From assembly GCA_009787915.1 (NCBI GenBank), contig WQSK01000011.1, positions 1 through 19,991 on the forward strand: 19,991 bases of DNA, in the 5' to 3' direction. The position numbers and the translations under genes are program-made. The DNA comes from Bacillota bacterium (GTDB lineage: Bacteria > Bacillota > Clostridia > Christensenellales > UBA1242). Positions 1-6,126 of the stretch are shown here, piece after piece (positions within the stretch are counted from its first letter, which is position 1; every line of letters begins with the position of its first letter). The notes under the pieces were generated by a model, which worked only from the letters and a program-made list of their open reading frames with translations, searched no databases and had not been told where the DNA came from.

Positions 1-11
1 CCCCCCCCCCC
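1..11. repeat. Homopolymer C11 tract at the window edge
   Basis: Eleven consecutive C form the first bases of the window, read as G11 in the coding strand of the truncated flavoprotein. It is either a hypermutable tract inside a gene or a sequencing/assembly stop. The sequence cannot tell these apart. Confidence 0.6.
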
Positions 12-103
12 AGGATTTTGGCGATTTCATGCGAGAGTTTTCCACAGCATCCGTTCGCCCTTGGACTACCGCTTATGATGAGTAGATTTTTTGCTGGCGG
101 CAT
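1..103 (-). CDS. NADPH-dependent FMN reductase / flavodoxin-like protein, truncated by the window edge
   Basis: Only the N-terminal 34 codons are present, and the reading frame runs off the window at base 1. The peptide starts MPPAKNLLIISGSPRANG, followed by a Cys-Cys pair and KLSHEIAKIL. The strand-then-SGSPRANG pattern is the FMN phosphate-binding loop of the NADPH-dependent FMN reductase / iron-sulfur flavoprotein group, which reduces flavin or quinone-type substrates in the cytoplasm. The start is well supported: a strong SD, AAGGAGG (plus-strand 111-117), lies just upstream inside the last codons of the PPOX gene, and the start codon follows that gene's stop by 2 nt. The two form an operon of flavin-linked proteins. 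The frame ends in a run of 11 G on the coding strand at the very edge, so the last codons may be affected by an assembly end. Confidence 0.72.
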   Translation of the reverse strand, partial: MPPAKNLLIISGSPRANGCCGKLSHEIAKILGGG

Positions 104-105
104 TT

Positions 106-486
106 TCAACCCTCCTTGTGCTCGGACACCGAAGATATTGTAACCTCGACAACACCTTTGACCACGAGTCCGTCTTTTGCAAGTTCTTCGGCGAGGTCGT
201 TTTTAACAGTTTCAAATAATTCACCTTTGTTTGCATACGTTGCTGTTCCCTCACATTTGATACAGCCGTTTATTTCATTGTCGTAAAATGAAACAAATAC
301 GTTTTTGTTCGCTAAAATGTTCTCGCGTGTCTTGCCCATTTGTACATCGGCGATAACAACCTTGTTGCCGTTTGCGCCTGCAGGCAAAACAACACAAGCA
401 CGTGGATTGCCGTTTTTATCACTTGTTGCGAGGACACAAAACTTTGCACCCATGATGAAGTTGATTTGTTTCTTTGTCAGTTCCAT
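106..486 (-). CDS. Pyridoxamine 5'-phosphate oxidase-like (PPOX) flavin-binding protein
   Basis: This 126-aa protein fits the small split-barrel PPOX family, which binds FMN or a related flavin and usually acts as an oxidoreductase of unknown substrate. The N-terminal pattern (QINFIMGAKFCVLATSDKNGNPRACVV) followed by a central ADVQMGKTRENILAN segment, with a basic residue before the Asn, is typical of the short single-domain members. The C-terminal third (GLVVKGVVEVTISSVSEH) completes the barrel. The start ATG lies 5 nt downstream of a -10 TACCAT, so the mRNA should be leaderless. The promoter sits inside the 3' end of the HD phosphohydrolase gene. The truncated FMN reductase follows with an SD inside this gene's end, which suggests a two-gene flavin operon. 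The physiological substrate is unknown. Confidence 0.85.
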   Translation of the reverse strand: MELTKKQINFIMGAKFCVLATSDKNGNPRACVVLPAGANGNKVVIADVQMGKTRENILANKNVFVSFYDNEINGCIKCEGTATYANKGELFETVKNDLAEELAKDGLVVKGVVEVTISSVSEHKEG

Positions 487-491
487 GGTTT

Positions 492-520
492 ATGGTAACA
501 CAAAGTTTAATCCCTGTCTA
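492..520 (-). promoter_or_regulatory. Promoter of the PPOX gene, leaderless geometry
   Basis: Reading the minus strand, a -35 TAGACA (515-520), 17-nt spacer and -10 TACCAT (492-497) are followed by only 5 nt before ATG. The -35 lies within the last codons of the upstream HD gene. No SD is present. Confidence 0.55.
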
Positions 521-1823
521 TATTATTGCTGGTTTGCTCGGCTTCTTTTAGAAACCTGCCAAGCGCGGAACCCTCATCCTGTCGCGCCAGTTTTTCCATT
601 GCCATAATCTCTGGGTTTTCACAAATGCGGGTGTCAACAATTTTGGTGTCGGCGGACTCGCGCATAAACGCAGTTACGGTTGCGAGTTCCCTTAAATTCC
701 CGTCGGGATATGCAACACGAATTCCGCCCTCTTTGTATGTTTTGTATGAGGCAACACGTTTTGTAAGTCCAAAACTTTTTTCGTTTTTCTCATCAAATTC
801 TTCCGCGTCCTCTTTTGATACATAAGACACATTGTAATTTTTAATCGAATCTTCCCCGTGGTTCGCGGTCATACACCTTAGCAACTTGTCATCCTTTTGT
901 GACAAAACATCAAGTGTATCATTCCACAAACCCTCATCGCACTTTGCAAATTCTGACAAACTTAAATCGCCCGATTTTAAAAGAATCTTTAACATTACGG
1001 GGTCAATCCCATTATCCGTTATGTACCCGTTTTTAATAAGGAAAGGAACGTATTCTTTGACCATAGGCAACAATGCAGATTCGGCGGTCATAGGTGCGTC
1101 CGAGAAATAAACATTTTGGTACATCCAACGGCGTTCGCTCATCATTTGGTCGATGTCTGATAGGTATTTTTTATCAATACAAATCTCGGGGTCGCCTGCT
1201 TCGTTAAAAGCAACAATCAAGGACTGCATTATCCTGTCAAAGTTCGTGCCAAGTTTTTTACCTGCCCAGTGCGCATCACGCGGAAGATAGTCTTGCTTGT
1301 CATTATCAACCGCACCATCAAGAAGCCTTTTAAAGAAACCCGTTTTACTGGTCAGCATTTTAATATCTTTTTCGGTAAAACCATGTGCTGTCAAAACGCG
1401 GTTGACGTCTGTGTCACCCTCGATGATTCGCTTTGTCCACTCTTCATGGGAAACACCAATCATCGCTTCACCCGCGTGTGACAAAAATATGTGACCTAAA
1501 TCGTGAAGCAAGGCACTGACTTTCGCAATTCGCTGGTACGCAGGGTGAACGACGTTGCGTTTTTTGCGTATTTCCAAAATTTGGTTTGTTTTATGAAACA
1601 CACCGATACTGTGACCAAAGCGTGTATTATTTTTCAACCCTGGGAAATCTATGGCTGAAAAACCATTTTGCAAAATACCCTTGCGCCCTTCCCCGCCCAT
1701 ACGTTGAAAGAACTCGGTATTAATCAAATCTACGTGGAGTTGTTCTGCTGGGATTTCCCCGTACAAAATGTCTTTATAGGGCGTGCCGTCATCGTTGTGG
1801 AGTATACCATTTTCTAAAATCAT
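507..1823 (-). CDS. HD-superfamily phosphohydrolase (dGTPase/SAMHD1-like, COG1078 type)
   Basis: The 438-aa protein has the full metal-binding set of the HD phosphohydrolases. It contains TRFGHS (H71), the HD pair in LLHDLGH (H107-D108, H111) and a later DYLPRD (D178 to D183) that matches the conserved D-Y-x-x-R-D of the COG1078 group. Relatives cut dNTPs or other nucleotides, releasing triphosphate or phosphate in the cytoplasm. The actual substrate here is not shown by the sequence. The C-terminal third (about 280-438) is less recognisable and ends in a charged tail. The ATG is 5 nt from a good -10, so translation is expected to be leaderless. Its neighbours, a methyltransferase upstream and a flavin operon downstream, have their own promoters and do not suggest a shared pathway. 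Confidence 0.88.
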   Translation of the reverse strand: MILENGILHNDDGTPYKDILYGEIPAEQLHVDLINTEFFQRMGGEGRKGILQNGFSAIDFPGLKNNTRFGHSIGVFHKTNQILEIRKKRNVVHPAYQRIAKVSALLHDLGHIFLSHAGEAMIGVSHEEWTKRIIEGDTDVNRVLTAHGFTEKDIKMLTSKTGFFKRLLDGAVDNDKQDYLPRDAHWAGKKLGTNFDRIMQSLIVAFNEAGDPEICIDKKYLSDIDQMMSERRWMYQNVYFSDAPMTAESALLPMVKEYVPFLIKNGYITDNGIDPVMLKILLKSGDLSLSEFAKCDEGLWNDTLDVLSQKDDKLLRCMTANHGEDSIKNYNVSYVSKEDAEEFDEKNEKSFGLTKRVASYKTYKEGGIRVAYPDGNLRELATVTAFMRESADTKIVDTRICENPEIMAMEKLARQDEGSALGRFLKEAEQTSNNIDRD

Positions 1824-1828
1824 GGTGA

Positions 1829-1857
1829 ACTATAACATAGAACCCCAAAATTTGCAA
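1829..1857 (-). promoter_or_regulatory. Promoter of the HD phosphohydrolase gene, leaderless geometry
   Basis: On the minus strand, -35 TTGCAA (1852-1857), a 17-nt spacer and -10 TATAGT (1829-1834) lead to ATG after 5 nt. The -35 is in the short gap after the methyltransferase stop and is flanked by a weak AACCC/GGGTT inverted repeat. Confidence 0.65.
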
Positions 1858-1860
1858 GGG

Positions 1861-2475
1861 TTATTTTTCCGCGTAAATACAAAACAATGTGTAAAGCACA
1901 TCGCGCCCGAGAACTGGCCGAATACCCGAATAAAAGGTTTCAATCTTGATGTTTTTGAAACCAACTTTTTCAAAGACACCCCTCAAGTAATCGTGTTCAA
2001 AACCGTTTAGACCCTCATAGTTTTCAATGTCGCCGTGGAAACTCCCGTCCTCGGCATCCAGTTCGACTATGCTTATCTTGCCCCCTGGGTTTAACATATC
2101 AAAAAACTTCTTGACCGCCCCATTGGTATCGGCCACATGATGAAGCGCCATAGAGTTATAAATCGCATCGAATTTCGCACCGTCAAAATCCTCGGTGAAA
2201 AAGTCCATATGCACAGGCTGCATGTTTTTTGCATTCGCTACTTTGATTTTGTCTTTCAAGACATCAATCATGCCTTTCGACGAATCCATAAGGACGATTT
2301 CTTTGAATTGGTCTTTTAGGTTGAAACTAACAAGACCTGTTCCGCAACCCCACTCTAAAACGCGACCATCCTTTTTGGTTTTTATTGTATCAAAAATCTT
2401 TTCCGAGATAACCTTTGCCCTTTTAATCGCGCGCTCGGTATCCCAGGTAAGTGCGTCTTTGTCAAAATAGTTCAT
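1861..2475 (-). CDS. Class I SAM-dependent methyltransferase
   Basis: The 204-aa protein is a Rossmann-fold methyltransferase. Motif I, VLEWGCGTGLVS, is at residues 39-50. It is followed by an acidic strand end (LMDSS) that should bind the SAM ribose, then the motif IV-like FDAIYNSMALHHV and the LNPGGKISIVELD segment. The N-terminus (FDKDALTWD) is the usual lead-in of the UbiE/BioC-like small-molecule methyltransferases. The substrate cannot be read from the sequence. The gene starts inside the end of the PIG-L gene, overlapping by 14 nt, so the two are co-transcribed and probably translationally coupled. No convincing SD precedes the ATG. Deacetylation by the partner followed by methylation is possible but is only inference. 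Confidence 0.85.
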   Translation of the reverse strand: MNYFDKDALTWDTERAIKRAKVISEKIFDTIKTKKDGRVLEWGCGTGLVSFNLKDQFKEIVLMDSSKGMIDVLKDKIKVANAKNMQPVHMDFFTEDFDGAKFDAIYNSMALHHVADTNGAVKKFFDMLNPGGKISIVELDAEDGSFHGDIENYEGLNGFEHDYLRGVFEKVGFKNIKIETFYSGIRPVLGRDVLYTLFCIYAEK

Positions 2476-3286
2476 ACTTTATTTTAACCGTATCGGCAAA
2501 CTTAGTCAAATGGCTATCCATAAAAGCGGTGATATCAATCTTGTCGTCTTTTACAAGCGGGGTCAAATCCATCGCATACGAAGCATGGGTAAATTCGTCG
2601 ACACTGTGACTTTGGTGAAAGGTCGCATTTGCAACCCACCTCGCATGGGTGGCTAGGTCATATCGTTTGCCACCGTTGTTTTGACTCTCGAACACACCTA
2701 TAAGTTTCTTTCCAAGTTCGGGGTTCTTTCCCGTATCCAAGACAACTTTGTCCTCGTCACAAAGCCAATCAAGCCCACGCCAAACCTCGCACCCCAACAA
2801 TTTTTGGGGACGAGCCGTTTTTGGCATTTTCCTAATTGCCATAATTGTTTTCATAGCAACGGCAACATGTGTGTCATGCTTGTCGGCAAGGTTGTGGGTA
2901 TAAACAATCTCGGGTCTTGTTTGCATCAGTAGTTTATAAATTTCGTTTACCACTTTGTCATTCGTTTTGTCCTTAATTTCACGGGACGGAAACATCAATA
3001 GCCCAAGCAAAGAATACTTACCCAAATCCGCGGCGGTTTTTTGTTCTTGTTTGCGGACCTCTATCATTTGGGCATCCGTATAGTTTTTGTACGCGCCGTT
3101 TCTTGGGCTGCCACCTCCGTCGGAAACAACTATTGCCCCGAAGCCCTTGTTTTTTTGTTCATAGCATTCGGCTATTCCGTGATAAGCCATAATCTCGACA
3201 TCGTCTTGATGTGCAGCAACACAAAGGTGTGTCACCCGACCAAAAGCCTTTTCGTGGGATTCGCCGTTTGGGATATACAATTCCAT
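2462..3286 (-). CDS. PIG-L family deacetylase
   Basis: This is a zinc-dependent N-deacetylase of the PIG-L/LmbE family (274 aa). The first metal motif is AAHQDDVE (residues 24-31), with Gln where AHPDDE has Pro. The second is HNLADKHDTH, supplying the H-x-x-D-x-H part, and a short GGGSP turn lies between. Relatives remove acetyl groups from N-acetylglucosamine-type sugars or their conjugates. I place the start at the ATG for MELYIPNGES rather than at an in-frame ATG 60 codons upstream, because the longer frame would run backwards through the tRNA gene and because a promoter lies 5 nt upstream of this ATG. It is the first gene of an operon with the overlapping methyltransferase. Confidence 0.85.
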   Translation of the reverse strand: MELYIPNGESHEKAFGRVTHLCVAAHQDDVEIMAYHGIAECYEQKNKGFGAIVVSDGGGSPRNGAYKNYTDAQMIEVRKQEQKTAADLGKYSLLGLLMFPSREIKDKTNDKVVNEIYKLLMQTRPEIVYTHNLADKHDTHVAVAMKTIMAIRKMPKTARPQKLLGCEVWRGLDWLCDEDKVVLDTGKNPELGKKLIGVFESQNNGGKRYDLATHARWVANATFHQSHSVDEFTHASYAMDLTPLVKDDKIDITAFMDSHLTKFADTVKIKYELF

Positions 3287-3291
3287 ATCGT

Positions 3292-3320
3292 ATGATAACA
3301 AAATTACCGCTTGCGCGCAA
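3292..3320 (-). promoter_or_regulatory. Promoter of the PIG-L operon, leaderless geometry
   Basis: On the minus strand, -35 TTGCGC (3315-3320), 17-nt spacer and -10 TATCAT (3292-3297) are followed by 5 nt and then ATG. The -35 is the weakest part, with four of six consensus positions. Confidence 0.5.
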
Positions 3321-3353
3321 TATTGTAATAACTGTTCAATAAAAATTTCTAAA

Positions 3354-3382
3354 TTGACTATTTCACATCTTTGGTGTACACT
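3354..3382 (+). promoter_or_regulatory. Sigma-70-type promoter of the tRNA gene
   Basis: TTGACT (3354-3359), a 17-nt spacer and TACACT (3377-3382) predict a start near 3389, about 63 nt before the mature tRNA 5' end. The leader therefore contains the 3399-3440 hairpin. Confidence 0.65.
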
Positions 3383-3398
3383 CGTGGTGTTGCGGTTC

Positions 3399-3440
3399 GC
3401 GAGTTGTAAGAATCTTGTTTCACAAGAATCTTGCACTCGC
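3399..3440 (+). repeat. Imperfect hairpin in the tRNA leader repeating the tRNA acceptor sequence
   Basis: A long inverted repeat with a 5-nt TTTCA loop. The outer arms are GCGAGT and ACTCGC, and the inner arms are AAGAATCTTG and CAAGAATCTT with one mismatch. The outer sequences match the acceptor stem of the adjacent tRNA (GCGAGTG/CACTCGC), and the 3' arm is followed directly by CCA (3441-3443). Its CACTCGC could instead pair with the tRNA 5' strand. Immediately downstream lies a near-palindrome (3443-3462, ATTACA...TGTAAT) that also reaches into the tRNA. Confidence 0.6.
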
Positions 3441-3451
3441 CCATTACATTC

Positions 3452-3527
3452 GCGAGTGTAATCCAATGGCAGAGATAGAGGACTTAAAATCCTTCCAGTG
3501 TGGGTTCGAGTCCCACCACTCGCACCA
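3452..3527 (+). tRNA. tRNA with UAA anticodon (Leu-type codon UUA) but class I short variable loop
   Basis: The 76-nt gene folds as a complete cloverleaf. The acceptor is GCGAGTG/CACTCGC (3452-3458/3517-3523). The D arm ATC/GAT has a C-A mismatch at 13-22. The anticodon stem GAGGA/TCCTT encloses the loop CTTAAAA (3483-3489) with anticodon TAA. The variable loop CCAGT is only 5 nt. The T arm is GTGGG/CCCAC with loop TTCGAGT. The discriminator is A and CCA is encoded. The anticodon loop is identical to ordinary tRNA-Leu(UAA), but bacterial tRNA-Leu is class II with a long variable arm, which is absent here. The charged amino acid is therefore uncertain. UUA codons do occur in the window (for example early in the P-loop kinase gene at 12801). 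Confidence 0.85.
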
Positions 3528-3558
3528 AAAGCACCACATTGTTTGACTTGTTAATATA

Positions 3559-3587
3559 TTGTCAATTTTTTCAAAACAGGTTATATT
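3559..3587 (+). promoter_or_regulatory. Promoter of the U32 peptidase gene, leaderless geometry
   Basis: TTGTCA (3559-3564), 17-nt spacer and TATATT (3582-3587) are followed by 6 nt and ATG at 3594. No SD is present in the AT-rich upstream sequence. Confidence 0.65.
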
Positions 3588-3593
3588 TTCTTT

Positions 3594-4856
3594 ATGAAAA
3601 AACAAAAGGTTGAACTCCTTTGCCCCGCTGGTGACATGAGCAAGTTGCGCCTTGCAATTGCATATGGTGCCGACGCGGTGTATATGGGAGGCAGTCGGTT
3701 TGGGTTGCGTGCATCATCGGTTGTGGGCGATGATTTTTTGCCCGATGCCATCGCCTACGCCCACCACCACGGCAAGAAAGCCTATGTCACGGTAAATGTT
3801 TTTCCAAGAAATACTGATTTCAAAGACCTGAAAAAATATTTGGTTTGGCTTGAAAAAATCGGTGCCGACGCCGTGATTGTGTCGGATTTGGGCGCACTTA
3901 GGCTCGCAAAAGAATCCACGAATTTGGAAATCCATATCTCTACCCAAGCCAATGTTTTGAATAAACACACGGCTATGGAGTACGCAAACCTAGGCGCCAG
4001 CAGAATCATCCTGGCGCGGGAGTGTTCTTTGTCCGAAATCACAGAAATTGCAAAACACCTAAAAGGCAAGTGCGAAATCGAGGTCTTTGTTCACGGCGCA
4101 ATGTGTGTGAGTTACTCTGGCCGATGTATGCTGTCCGATTACATGATTAACCGAAGCGGCAACCGTGGCGAGTGCGCAGGCAGTTGTCGCTGGAATTATT
4201 CTTTGGTTGAAGCCAAACGCCCTGGCGAATACTTCCCTATCGAAGAAGATGATAACGGCACGTACATCATGAACAGTCGCGACCTGTGTTTGATTGAACA
4301 CCTTGATGAACTTAAAAAAGCAGGCGTCCAAAGTTTCAAAATCGAGGGGCGCAACAAGTCCGAGTACTATGTAGCCGCGGTCACGGGCGCGTATCGACGC
4401 GCGATTGACGGCGAGGTTTTTGACTTTGGGGCGGAACTTGAAAAAACTGCACACCGCCCTTTTACAACTGGTTTTATTTTCCCAAACGAAAACACGATGC
4501 ACCAAAACGACGCAAACCCGATTCAGAGCATGCACGTCGTGGCAATGGGCATCCCGCCAAAATCCCCACGGCAACGTACCGTTGCATCTAGTACTGCTTC
4601 GCAGTGTGATAATAATCTTAAAATAATTCTGCAACGAAACGTGTTTTGCGTGGGTGACGAGTTGGAAGTTTTATCCCCTGGCGAAAACCAAAACAAGCGT
4701 TTTACCGTGACAAAAATTTTGGATAACAAGGGGCAAGAAGTCACACGCGCAAACAAGGCGGGCGAACTTTACCAAATAGACTGTCCTTTTCCGCTGGGCG
4801 AGTTTGATTTTTTACGAAAACAAGGTGGGCATAGCAACTATAAAACGACAGAATAA
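3594..4856 (+). CDS. U32 family peptidase / tRNA uridine-34 hydroxylation protein (TrhP-like)
   Basis: The 420-aa protein starts VELLCPAGDMSKLRLAIAYGADAVYMGG, the TIM-barrel start of the U32 family. The family signature is at about 163-180 (EVFVHGAMCVSYSGRCMLSDY), followed by NRGECAGSCRW, whose Cys residues probably help hold an iron-sulfur cluster. FKIEGRNKSEYYVA and a C-terminal small barrel (QRNVFCVGDELEVLSP) complete the architecture. Length and domain order match the Bacillota YrrO/TrhP type, which together with partners makes 5-hydroxyuridine at position 34 of tRNAs using prephenate. Collagenase annotations in this family are older. The TASSTASQCDNN segment before the last barrel is a slightly unusual linker. 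It lies directly after a tRNA gene with a U34 anticodon, which is suggestive only. It converges on the VOC gene with a 10-nt gap and no clear terminator. Confidence 0.88.
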   Translation: MKKQKVELLCPAGDMSKLRLAIAYGADAVYMGGSRFGLRASSVVGDDFLPDAIAYAHHHGKKAYVTVNVFPRNTDFKDLKKYLVWLEKIGADAVIVSDLGALRLAKESTNLEIHISTQANVLNKHTAMEYANLGASRIILARECSLSEITEIAKHLKGKCEIEVFVHGAMCVSYSGRCMLSDYMINRSGNRGECAGSCRWNYSLVEAKRPGEYFPIEEDDNGTYIMNSRDLCLIEHLDELKKAGVQSFKIEGRNKSEYYVAAVTGAYRRAIDGEVFDFGAELEKTAHRPFTTGFIFPNENTMHQNDANPIQSMHVVAMGIPPKSPRQRTVASSTASQCDNNLKIILQRNVFCVGDELEVLSPGENQNKRFTVTKILDNKGQEVTRANKAGELYQIDCPFPLGEFDFLRKQGGHSNYKTTE

Positions 4857-4866
4857 AAAAGTGGCG

Positions 4867-5313
4867 TTAATCTTCTTTGCTTATTGATTGACTGAAACGC
4901 AGTAAATATCCATCTGGGTCACCAACAATAAATTGTTTGCTGGTCAAAATGTTTTTGCCTTGACGATATGACTTTGTTTCCAGTTCGCGAAAAATGTGTT
5001 TGCTTTTTGAAACTTTAGCATAAAGTTCCTCCACATTATCGCAACCGATACTCAAATTCACACCGCGTCCAAACGGGTGTTCAAGGTTTCCGCTGTTCCA
5101 ACTTTCGTCGTCGCTGGTTCGCTTTGTACCGATTGATTTTTCACGGCTCTTCAATTGGTCCAACATAATTTGGCTATCCTGAAATTCCAAGAAAGCAAAA
5201 TTGTTTTCAGGACGTTCATAGGCGACCTTAAAACCCAAAATTCTCACGTAAAAGCCCAGACTCTTTTTGATGTCTGTTACGGATAGTTCAGGAATCAAAG
5301 CATTAAATTTCAT
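4867..5313 (-). CDS. VOC superfamily (glyoxalase / bleomycin-resistance-like) protein
   Basis: This is a 148-aa two-module vicinal-oxygen-chelate protein. The first module reads ALIPELSVTDIKKSLGFYVRILGFKVAYERPENNFAFLEF and the second ends VGDPDGYLLRFSQS. The terminal DPDGYLLRF with Arg rather than a metal-binding Glu is typical of bleomycin-binding-type members, so drug sequestration or an unknown small-molecule role is possible. I chose the ATG at 5313, which overlaps the HIT gene stop as ATGA, rather than a TTG three codons upstream. It is the last gene of the long minus-strand operon starting at 9547. Confidence 0.8.
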   Translation of the reverse strand: MKFNALIPELSVTDIKKSLGFYVRILGFKVAYERPENNFAFLEFQDSQIMLDQLKSREKSIGTKRTSDDESWNSGNLEHPFGRGVNLSIGCDNVEELYAKVSKSKHIFRELETKSYRQGKNILTSKQFIVGDPDGYLLRFSQSISKED

Positions 5314-5693
5314 TTTTGCCAATTTTGTTTCTCTGGAATGACGCCGCGCACACCGCCGCGCGGGTCAGCCATATCTCCTTTATAGCGCGGTATCAAATGC
5401 ACGTGCACGTGAAAGACGGTTTGACCTGCATCCTCGCCGCAATTTATACCAATGTTATAGGCACAAGGTTTGTATTCTGCGTCTATAATCTTTTTGGCTT
5501 GGTCAACCAATTCCCAAATTGCCGACTTTTCTTTATCGGTTGCATCAAAATAGTTTGCAAAACAACGCTTTGTTGCTATGAGTGCATGGCCCTTTCCAAC
5601 TGGAAATTCGCACCAATTTGCGTACGCCAATTTGTTTTCAGCAAATGCGGATTTTTGCAATTTATCACAAAAGACACAATCCGTGGTTTTCAT
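5310..5693 (-). CDS. HIT family nucleotide hydrolase
   Basis: The 127-aa protein is a histidine-triad enzyme. The N-terminal CVFC pair (residues 6-9) marks the zinc-binding type, and the catalytic HVHVHLIPR triad lies near residues 94-102. After it, GGVRGVIP is typical of the HIT subgroup that hydrolyses AMP-linked or diadenosine nucleotides in the cytoplasm. The start overlaps the DUF523 stop (ATGA at 5690-5693), with a purine-rich stretch including AGGAG upstream. Its own stop overlaps the VOC start, so translation of the three genes is coupled. Confidence 0.9.
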   Translation of the reverse strand: MKTTDCVFCDKLQKSAFAENKLAYANWCEFPVGKGHALIATKRCFANYFDATDKEKSAIWELVDQAKKIIDAEYKPCAYNIGINCGEDAGQTVFHVHVHLIPRYKGDMADPRGGVRGVIPEKQNWQK

Positions 5694-6121
5694 TTGATTT
5701 TTCCTATCTCCTTTTCTGTGTAAACCGATATACCATTTTCCAATAGGAGCCTTGCCGTTATCCCGCTGCCTGCAATTTTGTTTCCTGTGAATGTTCCGTC
5801 ATACACCTCGCCAACACCACAAGACGGTGAACCCGATTTCAGTATTGCAACTTTACAATTATTTTTATTTGCAATTTCTAAACACTTTTGTGACCCTAAT
5901 ACAAATAAGTCAGTAACGTCATTACCTTCTTTGTCAATGACACGCCCATTTATTTCCTCGCTTTGCGCCCTAGGTGTTGGCATTCCCGCCAAAAATTCTG
6001 GGCAAACAGGAATCAAATTAAAAACTTGTTTCAAATCTGCAACTTGTTGTGAAAATTTATGACCACCGTCCCAACGACAATTTGTCCCAAGTAAACATGC
6101 ACTTACAAGAATGTTTCTCAT
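5690..6121 (-). CDS. DUF523 family iron-sulfur protein (TudS-like)
   Basis: The 143-aa protein begins NILVSACLLGTNCRWDG, the DUF523 hallmark. Three conserved cysteines are visible: C9 in SACLLG, C40 in PVCPE and C101 in GSPSCG. In the characterised member TudS, three such cysteines hold a 4Fe-4S cluster that removes sulfur from thiouracil, so a desulfurase role in salvage of sulfur-modified bases is plausible. The family is broad, however, and the substrate here is not shown. It starts 5 nt after the TIM-like gene with a poor SD and overlaps HIT by 4 nt. Confidence 0.85.
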   Translation of the reverse strand: MRNILVSACLLGTNCRWDGGHKFSQQVADLKQVFNLIPVCPEFLAGMPTPRAQSEEINGRVIDKEGNDVTDLFVLGSQKCLEIANKNNCKVAILKSGSPSCGVGEVYDGTFTGNKIAGSGITARLLLENGISVYTEKEIGKIK

Positions 6122-6126
6122 CTCTG

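Larger units (their letters stand above)
3287..3593. other. Protein-gene-free stretch with back-to-back promoters, a leader hairpin and a tRNA
   Basis: This is the only stretch above 300 bp without a protein gene. It holds the minus-strand PIG-L promoter, the plus-strand tRNA promoter, a long imperfect hairpin, a near-palindrome, the tRNA itself and the U32 peptidase promoter. After the tRNA, a weak TTGAC/GTCAA inverted repeat followed by a T run (3543-3570) may terminate the tRNA transcript, but it is not strong. Confidence 0.6.

Noticed and set aside
1835..1862. AACCC/GGGTT inverted repeat as a methyltransferase terminator
   Set aside because: Only 5-bp arms and no T run in the direction of the methyltransferase transcript.
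3287..3466. Upstream extension of the PIG-L reading frame by 60 codons
   Set aside because: It runs antisense through the tRNA and its leader and would lie upstream of the PIG-L promoter. It also carries no family homology.
3434..3527. Duplicated CACTCGC(A)CCA as integrative-element attachment sites
   Set aside because: The copies are only about 80 bp apart with no integrase or element between. The leader hairpin explains them better.
4059..4634. Minus-strand frame of 191 codons
   Set aside because: Antisense shadow of the U32 peptidase, rich in Arg/Ala/Val as expected from that frame.
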